A DNA stretch of 64,000 nt from NCBI RefSeq assembly GCF_027942865.1, contig NC_134509.1, forward strand, positions 17,688,267-17,752,266. The letters are read 5' to 3'. The stretch comes from Odontesthes bonariensis. Lineage: Eukaryota; Chordata; Actinopteri; Atheriniformes; Atherinopsidae. Both the position numbers and the translations under genes were made by a program. Below the pieces are notes generated by a model. It had not been told where the DNA came from, made no database searches, and saw only the letters and a list, made by a program, of their open reading frames with translations. This document shows positions 49,226-61,200 of this stretch, piece after piece. Positions within the stretch are counted from its first letter, which is position 1. Every line of letters begins with the position of its first letter.

Positions 49226-52200
49226 CTGATGGAGAGAACAAACACAGTTCAGCTGCAGTTATTGATCTATCATCTGTTCACTTTGATCAATGAGTGATGT
49301 GACAGTGTGAAGATGGCTGGATGTCATGAATCAGATGAAGAACACACTCACACTTCCTCAGACCTGGTGTCAGCCATCGTTCTCCAGCAGGCTCCACCCT
49401 GAAAGGAGGAGGGGGGTCAGAGCAGCACCGTCTGCATCAAACATGGACATTACATGGCTCTCACACACATTGTTCTACACTGAGAAAGGAACAGTCCAAC
49501 ATCTGGATACATCCACTGGAATGAAGTACCTGGAAACTAGGATGAAAGCTGTCTGATCAACACTGACAAAAACAAACTGCTTCTTTCAGGCATCTTTTCC
49601 TGATCTGAGCCAGAGCTGCAACCTCTCTTCTTGGATTATTAGAGCTGTTGTTAAAGCTAACAGCACAACAGTGGTGAGTGTACCAGTACAGCTGCTTTTA
49701 ATTCATGCTACAGAGTTATCTCAGCTAGAAAACATGGTTAGCTTGTGTCCTCCAGGTTGTTCTCTGCTTCATTCAGTCAGAGTTCCACGTCCTTCATCAG
49801 AGACTGATCAGCAGCACAAATGTTCAGAGTAGAACTGCAAAGATGGCCAATCCTTTCATATCTTCCTGTTGGAAAGCTGACGTGGAAGCACGGCAGACTG
49901 ACTGCGATGAGCTACAGCAGCAGGTTACCTCCACAGGACCCGAAAAGCAACAAGATACGTCTGTCAGAAACATTCAATCTGCAAACACAAACACAAATGG
50001 AAAGAAAGGCTCTGTTTCTGCACAGAGCATGGATTATATGAAGATACCAAAGAATAAAAAGGAAGATTTTAAAAATGATGTGCAGAATATAAAATGGGAT
50101 GAATTAATGAAATCAGATAATCTGGACTTTACTAGCCAGTATTTTGTGGATAAACTGCATAAACGTATTAAAGAATTTTCAAAAATGTCTAGAAATAAAA
50201 ATAAAAGGGCTTCCCTTCCGTGGATAAATGAAAGTATACTTCAAATGATGAAAGAACAAGATCAGATCCTAAAAGCATCATTGAAGTCTAAATTGACAAG
50301 TGACAGACTTAAATTTACATTAATAAGGAATAAGGTGACAAAAGAACTTAGAAAAGCCAAGGCAAATTACTTCCTTGAGATAATAGTAAATAATAAGGGA
50401 AACTCTAAAATGACATGGCAGCAAATAAAGAAACTATCTGGACAAAACAATGCTAGAAAACAGATCGAACTGAGAATTAATGACACTAACAAATGAGGCA
50501 ATGGATGTAGCTGAAGCATTAAATCATTATTTTGTAGATTCGGTAGCTACCATTGCCAACAGTTTTTCCTTAAACCAGCAATATGATATCAAGGAACTAA
50601 TACCAGGACCCAAGGAACTAATACCAGGACCCATTTTTAATTTTGAAAGAGTCTCTGAAGCGCAAGTATTGAAAGTGATTGATTCACTCAAACCTAAATC
50701 TTCAAAAGATGTTTATGAAATGGACTCTGCTATGATCAGGGAGTGTGCAGGTTCATTGATTAAACCAATCACACATATTGTAAATATTTCTCTGACTCAG
50801 GGTCGAAGGAGCTTCCCTCAATATTGGAAGCCTGCAGTTGTTGTTCCTATCTTTAAGAATGATGACCCGCAGTTAGTTTCAAATTATAGACCAATAAGTA
50901 TTCTCCCTGTTATGTCCAAAGTCATAGAAAAGTTAGCGGCGGACCAACTAATTCTTCATCTAAATTCTAGCCAACTCCTACATCCGATGCAACATGGATT
51001 TAGGGCACACCACTCAACAGAAACGGCAACTGTTTATTTTGTTGAAATAGTTAAGTCTTTGATAGACAGAGGGGGCGTGGTTGGGGCAATATTTCTGGAT
51101 TTACGAAAAGCGTTTGATACAGTTAATCATAATATTCTTCAGTCAAAATTTGTTCAGTTTAATTTTTCTCAGTATACATCTAACTGGTTTAAATCATATC
51201 TTACGAATCGCTCTCAATGTGTTAAAATACAAAATACAAGATCCTCCTTTAAAGATCTTGTAACAGGGGTACCCCAAGGCTCAATTTTGGGTCCAATTCT
51301 TTTCAGTCTTTATATAAATGACCTTCCATCTGTGTGCCAAGGCAGTGAGATCCTCATGTATGCAGATGATACTGTCATTTTTATTAAAGGTAAAAATCAC
51401 TCTGAGGTTGCAGTACAGCTGACAAAAGTAATGATTAATGTTTCAAATTTGTTGAATAATTGTCATTTACAACTTAACACTTCTAAAACTGTAGCCATGT
51501 TCTTTGCTAAAATAAAAAAATCTTATACAGAGCCTGATGTTTTCATTTCAGGGCAGAGAATTCAAATTGTAAATTAATATAAATATTTAGGCACTATTTT
51601 GGACAGTAACCTGACTTTCAAGCAACATGTTAAAAAGGTGAGTAGGATCACAAACTTTACACTTAAAATTTTTAGGCATCTTAGAAATTATATGTCAACA
51701 GAGGCTGCAAAAATGTACATGTTCTCTCTTATAATGTCACATGTTAATTACTGTCTACCAACATGGGCCACTGCAAACTCCACGACATTAAAGCCGATAA
51801 TATCTTTATATAAACAAGCTGTCAAGATTTTAGATAAAAAACCAAGATCTTTTCATCACTGTCCAATACTTAACAAATATAGGCTTCTAAGTTGGAACAA
51901 TCTTGTTATGTTTAAAAATTGTTGTCTTGTATATCAAATCCGACACAGCTTAGCTCCACCACCACTCTGCAGCCTGCTGCAATTTAGATCATCTGCAACC
52001 AGTGTTACTAGAGGGGCTGCTAGAGGTGATTGTGTAGTGCCTTACAAGAAATCAACTTTTGGTCAGTCAGTTTTCACTTATAAAGCAGCTGGTCAGTGGA
52101 ATACAATCCCACAAAACATAAGAGAGTCCAGTTCTTATTGTTCATTCAAATTCAAATTAAAGAAATGGCTGATAGACAACCAACTCTGTCAGCATTAGTG

Positions 52201-55200
52201 TATGAGATTAGAGGGGTTTTGTGTGTGTGTGTGTGGGGGGGGGGTATCTTTTGTGAATGTGTGTGTGTTGGGTTTGGGTGGGTTGTAGACAGATGTGTTA
52301 CACGTCTGTTTTTTATATGTATTGTAATTGTTTTATTTTTGTTTTGCTTGCTTTTTTGCTGTAATTTATTCTTTTAATTATTAGGTAATTTTGCCATGCT
52401 CCTTCTGGCAGGGGGACTACCAATGGAAACTAGCCTTTTGGCTATAATTGGGTGCATTTACATTTTCTTTGTGAAATGTCAATTAGTGTACACTGTCCCT
52501 CTATAACAAATAAAGTTAATAATAATAATAATAATAATAAAAAGCACAGTAAAAGATCCTGAAGATTCAAATGCTTCTCATTTCCTGAGCTGATCATTAG
52601 AGACTGAGTGATGTTAGTGTCTCTGACCCAGGGGATGGAGCAGTGATCACTAACACCACAAACTCCAGAGGCAGGGCATCTGTGTGCTCCGTCAGTCGGT
52701 CTGATGTCATGTGGAGCTCAGAGGATTGTTGAAGTTTGCTCTGGTGGCTTTATCTCTGAGCTGAAACACATCCAGTTCCACACACTGTTCTCTGAATGTG
52801 TTGGAGCTGTCAGAGAGCCGGTCCAGGGGAAGATCCCCATGATTATCAACTCACAGGAGGCACAAAGTGACTCATTTATTAATCTGTAAAAACACGGGAA
52901 TGTGCACACCTGTACACAAACTCTGAGCCATGTGTATGAGCCTTTAGGAGACACAGATGGTGAGGTGGTGGAAAATAGACCTGAGAGTCTCTCATAGAAC
53001 AAATATTCAGAGCAGCTGTTATTTAAAGCACCAGAACTGTTCCATAGTAAACTTTCAGCTGTAAAAGGCAGAAGCAAACTTAAATCATGGATCACATTCA
53101 TCTCATTACTGAGTCAGCGCCATCTCATCATCCAACTTTGAAAGCCCTGACTGCAGAGGAGACGTTGGACTGACACTGGTGGTCAATATTAGCTGTGAAT
53201 ATACTGAGTCCTTTTCACATCAACCACGTTAACCGGGCTAACTGATGACACCATCATCATCTCAACACACACACTCTGCATTGTCCAGTCACCTCCCTTG
53301 TGTGTCTTACCGACTGTAAACGGACAAAGTCTGGACAGAAACCCAGTGACAGCTCTCACAGTCATCCTGACTCATGAGTCCATATCAGAACGCAGCGAGC
53401 AAAACCTCAGGAGCCTGAAGAAGGAAACAACTTGTGCTTTCCTGTCAAATCCCTCATTTCAAATCCTATCAGGGTGAGGGGTTCCACTGACTCTCACCTT
53501 CATTTTGATCAGGTGTTTGCAGGTGATTGAAGGAAAACGATAAATGCTGCAATGACACTCGTGTGTGATGTTGCTCAGAGCATTGGCACCAATGAATAAC
53601 AACATGGATGAAAGAATTCGGATGGAACGAGTGTTCAAATTGCTTCCTTCTGCAAATGGACCTTGATGTCTGTCTCATCTAAATTCACTTTCTGGGTGTG
53701 TTGCTGTGATCAGGAGCCTCCAATCAGCAGGAGCTGAGCATCAACATGTATGATGTGCTCTGCAACCACCATTTATGGTTAAACCTGGGCGTATGGAGGG
53801 AGGGACACAACTCTAATCCATATGTGCACATTTCCACGTGGACTGTGATTTATAAAGGGAACTTTACCTGAACGTGCACACAGTTTTATAAACCTTTGTG
53901 CTAAGCTAGGCTAACATGGCCTGGACCCATCTCTGCAAATGAATCAGAGTCAGAGACCAAAAGGATGTTTAAATGACAGACTGTTCCTTTAACATGCAGA
54001 TACCTGTCCAAACTGAATCAACTCTGACCAACAGACCCTTCTCACTGTTGTTCCTGCAGATGTTCTCCTTGGAGACCTCAAATATCTGCTGTTTCTGTCC
54101 AACCAGTGTTTCTGCTGGGCAAAGGAAACAGGCTCCTACATGTGTGATTGTTCATGTAACACTCAGCAGGAAGCAAAAGCACAGGGATGAGTGCAGGACA
54201 GAGAACATGTTCCCTGCTCTTCCTCCTCTATATCAGACATTGTGAGGCTGCAGCAGGCCTCTCCATACCTGAGTTTGTGTGGATCCTTCAGTGCAGCCCT
54301 CAGCAGCTTCCCTCCTGAGTCTCCTGGATGGTTGTAGCTCAGGTCCAGCTCTCTCAGATGGGAGGGGTTGGAGGTCACAGCTTCAGCCAGAGAAGCACAG
54401 CCTTCCTCTGTGATCAGACAGCCTGACAGGCTGCAGACACAGAGCAACACAACTGGTGTCTGTTTCATTTTATTCATCTGAGTTTCTCACATCCATCCAT
54501 CCATTTTCTAACCCCGCTTAATCCAACTAAGGATCGTGGGGGGCTGGAGCCTATCCCAGCTGTCATTGGGCGAGAGGCCAGCAGATCGCCAGTCCACCAG
54601 AGACAAACAACCATGCACCAAGTTTCTTAGATGTTAAATCAATTTAAATGAGGAACTGTTGATAATGTAGCTTCATTAAATTGAATGAGTTTCAACAACA
54701 AACCATTTTATTCAGTTGATGTGATTATTTGAATTTAAATGTAACAGATGTTATTGCATCACAGAGACTGCATGAAGCTGAAACAGCAGAGAATCCTGAC
54801 CTGAGAGCTTCCAGGTTACAGATTGAACTCTTCAGTCCATCAGACAGCTGCTTCACTCCTGAATCCTGCAGGTCGTTGTTACTCAGGTCCAGTTCTGTCA
54901 GCCTGGAGGACTGGGAGCTGATAGCTGAGGACAGAGCTGCACAGCTTCTCTCTGAGAGGTTACAGACACTCAGTCTGAGGAGGGAATAACAGGAAAAAGG
55001 ACAAAGAACAGCTGTGATCCAAATGAAACGGCTCGAATGCTGCATAAAGACTGAAAGACCATCTATATCACCTCCTGATATCAGGTTTATAACCTTGTTT
55101 TCCATGTGGTGGTTCTTAAATGCTCAAAACACGGTGAGTGAAACAAGGAGTCAACATGGTGGCGAAGCATTTGAACCTTGGAACTGCAGTTTCTCAGTGA

Positions 55201-58200
55201 CAAAGTCTCAAAATCTGTTGTCTATCAGCACATCATCATCTTTGTGATAATGTAATTATCTCACGCCACTGGTGTGCACTTGTTTCATTTCACCCCAGAG
55301 TGAGAGTCTCTACGACTGTTTTGCTGATCTTGTTTTTAATTGAGTCTCATCTGCTGCACTCCCAGATTATATGGCTCCACTGTGTGTGATGAAGGTGAGA
55401 AGAAACACTGAGTGGAGATATACACCATCATATAATCCACATTACATTACACATCCAACATTGTTTTACTGCATGATATCGATTGTTTAGGTTAGTTAAG
55501 CCAGAAAACCAGAACGGATTAATCTACTTCATTGATCAAGGCACCTGGCAGCTGTTTTATCATTAAATTAAGACAGAATTATATCAACTCTCAGTTTAAA
55601 AGGTTAATTAATCCTGACCTGAGAGCTTCCAGGTTACAGTTTGGACTCTTCAGTCCATCAGACAGCTGCTTCACTCCTGAATCCTGCAGGTCGTTGTTAC
55701 TCAGATTCAGTTCTGTCAGGCTGGAGGACTGGGAGCTGAGAGCTGAGGACAGAGCTGCACAGCTTCTCTCTGAGAGGTTACAGCCACTCAGTCTGAGGAG
55801 GGAATAATGAGATAAATCTGTGACTTTCTCTCCTATAAAAACAGCAGCAGTATACACATCCCTCTATATCTGTACTCACAGAGCTTTGTTGGAGGCTTTG
55901 ACCACTGGCAGCAGCCTCAGAAGAGCCTCCTCTGAAGCAGAGTATTTCTTCAGGTCAAACTCATCCAAATGTTTTCCTGATGACAGTAAGATGAAGCCCA
56001 GAGCTGACCACTGAGCAGGAGAGAGATAATCTGTGGAGAGACTTCCTGAACTCAGGGACTGTTGGATCTTCTCCACTAGAGAACGATCATTCAGTTCATT
56101 CAGACAGTGGAACAGATTGATGCTTCTCTCTGCAGACAGATTCTCACTGATCTCCTCCTTTATGTAATCGACTGTTTCCTGATTGGTCTGTGAGCTACTT
56201 CCTGTCTGTGTCAGCAGGCCTCGTAGGAGCCTCTGATTGGTCTGCAGGGAAAGACCCAGGAGGAAGCGGAGGAACAGGTCCAGGTGTCCATTTGGACTCT
56301 GTAAGGCCCTGTCCACAGCACTCTGATGGAGATGTTTTAGATTAGGTTTGTTAAATATGTTTGACCACTCAGAGGTTGTTTTTTGTTCCACCATCAGGTT
56401 GACTCCAGAGTTGATGAAGGTCAGATGCACATGAAGAGCAGCCAGAAACTCCTGAACACTCAGATGGATGAAGCAGAACACCTTCTCCTGGTACAGCCCT
56501 CTCTCCTCTCTAAAGATCTGTGTGAACACTCCTGAGTACACTGAGGCTGCTGAGATATCGATGCCACACTCTGTCAGGTCTGATTCATAGAAGATCAGGT
56601 TTCCTTTCTGCAGCTGCTCAAAAGCCAGTTTTCCCAGAGACTCAATCATCTTCCTGCTCTCTGGACTCCAGTGTGGATCCGTCTCAGCTCCTCCATCATA
56701 CTTGACCTTCTTCACTTTGGCCTGAACCACCAGGAAGTGGATGTACATCTCAGTCAGGGTGTTGGGCAGCTCTCCTCCCTCTCTGGTTTCCAACACATCC
56801 TCCAGAACTGTAGCAGTGATCCAGCAGAAGACCGGGATGTGGCACATGATGTGGAGGCTTCGAGATGTCTGGATGTGGGAGATGATCCTGCTGGCCTGCT
56901 CCTCATCTGTGAATCTCTTCCTGAAGTACTCCTCCTTCTGTGGGTCAGTGAACCCTCTGACCTCTGTCACCATGCCAACACAGCCAGGAGGGATCTGATT
57001 GGCTGCTGCAGGTCGTGTGGTTATCCAGAGGCGAGCAGAGGGAAGCAGCTTCCCCCTGATGAGGTTTGTCAGCAGCACATCCACTGAGGTGGGCTCTGTA
57101 GCATCGGTCAGGGGCTCCTTGTTGTGGAAGTCCAGAGGAAGTCGACACTCATCCAGACCATCAAAGATGAACACAACCTGGAACTGTTCAAAGCTGCAGA
57201 TTCCTGCTTCTTTGGTCTCAGTAAAGAAGTGATGAACAAGCTGCACCAAGCTGAACTTTTCCTCTTTCAGCAGATTCAGCTCTCTGAAAGTGAATGGAAA
57301 CATGAGCTGGATGTCCTGGTTGGCTTTGCCTTCAGCCCAGTCCAGAGTGAACTTCTGTGTTAAAACTGTTTTCCCAATGCCAGCCACTCCCTTTGTCATC
57401 ACTGTTCTGACTGGTTCATCTCTTCCAGGTGGGACTTTAAAGATGTCTTCTTGTCTGATGGATGTTTCTGCTCTGCCTGCTTTCCTGGATGCTGCTTCAA
57501 TCTGTCTGACCTCATGCTCATCATTGACCTCTCCGGTCCCTCCCTCTGTGATGTAGAGCTCTGTGTAGATCTGATTCAGAAGGGTTGGCTTTCCTGCTTT
57601 AGGAATCCCCTCAAACACACACTGGAACTTCTTCTTCAGGGCAGATTTAAGTTTACGTCCACAAAGTTCTGAATGAAGACAAGAAATAACATCAGTGGGT
57701 CACGTGACAGAGGGCGCGGACAACATGACGGGAACCGGTAAAGGAGAGTTCAACGGCAGAGGTGTCTTGGCTGCAACGGTCCCCAGAGAAAGCTACACAA
57801 GAGATGGGACAGGTCGGGAAACTCTTGGCGGCTTTGCAAGCGGACATGACCGAAATTAAGGAGGCCAGTGCCGGTCTCAGAACAGATGTCAACGGGATAC
57901 TGACCTGGCTGGATGAAGCAGAAAACCGCATCTCCCTGTTAGAGGACGAGAACCACCAACTTCGTCAAACAGCGGATAAAAGTGCTAAAAAGTGTGAGGA
58001 GTTGCACCAGGCAGTTGAAGACGCTGCCAATAGAGACAGACGCCAAAATCTGCGACTCGTCGGCCTGAAAGAAAAGCTTGAAGGTAGAAACCCGACAGAC
58101 TGCGTGAAGAAAATAATTTCCGAGATCCTGGGGATTGATTTGAATCACAGCTGCAGCGGGTGCACCGTGCCCCGATACCAATACCCGATGAAGACCGACC

Positions 58201-61200
58201 ACCCAGGCCCATTATCATGCGGTTTCTAAGTTTCTTAGAGAGAGAACGAGTGTTGGCAGCTGCAAGGCAGAAATACAGGAATAAAGAGGATGTGATCTGG
58301 GTAGGCTGCAGGCTGTCATTTTCCCCCCGACATGACTAAAGAGACGGCAGAGAAGAGGAGAAAGTTCACGGATGCCAGGAGCCGGCTGGACAATCTGGAT
58401 GTGCGCTTCACCCTCACGTACCCGGCCGAACTACGCTTCACATGGAAGGGGAAAAGGATGAAATTTACGGATCACAGAAAGGCAATGGGCTTTCTCAACA
58501 AGGAGGAGACCGGACGGCTGAGAACACCAGGGGACGACACCTGAACTTTACTCCGATGCTGACAGTTTGGCCAATACACGATATAAGGATCCAGATGGCG
58601 TAATCCAACAGGACATGACTTTTAATCTCATTATTTTTCCACCTGATTTCCGAATACGTTCAAGACGCAGTGAGTATGGGACGTTATCCAACTGGTTCAG
58701 CATCAAGGGGGCTATATAGCGGCCCAAGACCGTGAAATAACCTGAGTGGTCCTCTTTATGTTTGCATTTTACTAAGCCAAAGGTGACACGGCATGTCATA
58801 ATTTACTTTTAAGTTTATTTAGAGCCGGCGATGTCAGAATAATGGAAATGGATGCGCTGTTTTTTTTTTTTGTCTTTTTCTTTTTTTCTTCTGTTTGGGT
58901 TTCGATCCCGAGGTATATAGCTAATATTTTAAGATTGTGGAAAAACTGCTGTTAGGTTTATGCACGCACATATGTGCGTGCTACATACAGTGGCTTATAT
59001 GTGTGGCATATTGTAAAAGGAGACGACTATCAGGTGACTTTTGAAGGGTGGTGGGGGGGCTTCTAAGGGGGATCATCTGTGTGTGACTCATGGACCCTGT
59101 TTGCGGTGGGTCTCTCAAAAGTGAGAGAGAAAAGGGGGCGGGTGGGGGGTCGTTTGGTGTTCTATGTTCCGAAGGAGTTTTACACAAGGTTTTTTGTATG
59201 TTGTGGTTAACCGGGGTTTTGACAGGCAGCGGGGCGGCACCTCCTCTTTCATTTTTTTCATCTTTCACCTCCCTCTATGCGAGTTATCATTTGACTATGG
59301 TCCACGTAAGGTATTTGTTAAATCATGGCCAATTGCATAAGGATAGTATCCTGGAATGTAAACGGGTTACAAAATCCAGTGAAAAGGAAAAAATGTTTAT
59401 CATACCTTAAGTCCCAACAAACCCATATAGCCTTTTTACAAGAGACCCACTTGACTGATTCAGAGGCCGCCAAATTGAAGAGAGACTGGGTCAGTCAAAT
59501 ATATCACAGTTCATGTACAAGTAAAAAGCATGGTGTGGCTATTCTGGTTCACAAAAAGTAAAATTTTCTCATTATAAAAGAGCAAAAGTATGAACAAGGA
59601 AGAATGGTATTTGTGGAAGCTAAAATTAATGGGAAAAAAAGTTAATTTATGTAACATTTATGCACCGAATATCGAGGATCCAACTTTTTTTCATGAAATA
59701 AACAAGTTAATAGGGGGTATACCTGATGGACACACTATTTTAGCTGGGGATTTTAATCAAGTTCTGGATGGGACCCTGGATAAAACCACCTCTTCTAATA
59801 TTATACCGAAAGACAGGATGGCAATTAAACTCCTGATGAAGGACCTGGGATTGATTGATATATGGAGGCTGGTCAACCCGAGACAGAGACAATATACATT
59901 TTATTCCCATAATCACAGATCTCACTCTAGGATAGATTATTTTCTGATTGGAAAGGATCTGGTAGAGAGCATCTCAGACTGTACAATAGGACCCATAGCA
60001 CTGACTGATCATGCTGCAGTGCAGCTAGATATAGTAATGAAGTCAGATGGTGTAAGGAAAAATAGGTGGAGGCTAAATGTATCGTTATTACAAGATCCAG
60101 AATTTAATAGTTTATTAGAAAATGAACTTGATCATTTCTTTCTGGTAAACACTGGGTCAACAGATAAGTTTGGGACTGTTTGGGAGGCCTCTAAGGCCTT
60201 TATAAGAGGGAAAGTTATTGCCTATTCAAGCAGGAAAAAAAGAGAGCGAATACAACAGTTAAAATATCTTGAATCTCAGCTTAAAGAATTGGAGAAAACA
60301 CTGTCTGAGAAACACTCTGACCCGTTGTTGAAAAAGGTATGTGATTTGAAATTTCAAATAAATGATATATACAACAAAAAAGCTGAGTATGCCCTATTTA
60401 GGTTGAAAACTAATTTTTATGAGTGGTGAAAAATCAGGGAAGCTACTGGCCAGACAATTACATCAAAAGGAGGCCAGTTGTGCTACACCAGCTGTTAAAA
60501 ATGAGAAAGGTGAATTGGTGACAAACACAGGGGATATTAACAAAGTATTTGCCAATTTTTATGAACAACTCTATAAATCAGAGGTCCATCCAGAGGCGGG
60601 TAATTACGAGACATTTTTCTCAAATATCACCTTACCAGAATCAGTCAGGAGATCAGAAAGACTCTTTAGACAGCCCCATAAGAACAGAGGAGATTAAAAA
60701 GGCCATCTCATCAATGAGGGTTGGAAAGTCTCCTGGTCTAGACGGCTTTCCCTCAGAATATTAAAAGAAGTATGTTGACAAACTTGCTCCTATCCTTAAA
60801 AGAGTCTATGATGAATCATTCTCATTGGGAAAATTACCAGAAACATTTAATGAAGTGCTGATCTCCCTAATTGTTAAAAAAGATAAAGATCCCACAGATC
60901 CAGGAAGTTTTAGACCTATCAGTCTGATCAATGTGGATTGTAAAATTTTAACGAAGGTTCTTGCTCAGAGACTAGAGAATGTTATGCCACACTTTATACA
61001 TTCGGATCAGGTGGGATTCATCAAAGGAAGGTCGGCTTCAGATAATGTTAGACGCCTCTTACACCTCATACAGCTTCATCGAGATGAAGGCACCCCAATA
61101 GCTGCCTTCTCCTTAGATGCCCAAAAGGCGTTCGTTAGAGTGGAATGGGGCTTTTTGTGGCATACACTTGGGTCATTTGGGTGTGGGGACAGTTTTATCA

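Noticed and set aside
49843..50030. N-terminal part of the LINE ORF as a separate gene (MANPFISSC start)
   Set aside because: The first about 60 codons have no recognisable content and run straight into LINE linker sequence; probably intron sequence open by chance.
57762..58544. Host coiled-coil gene next to the NLR gene
   Set aside because: It lies inside the 15-bp target duplication of the L1 and matches L1 ORF1 (coiled coil plus RRM-like part).
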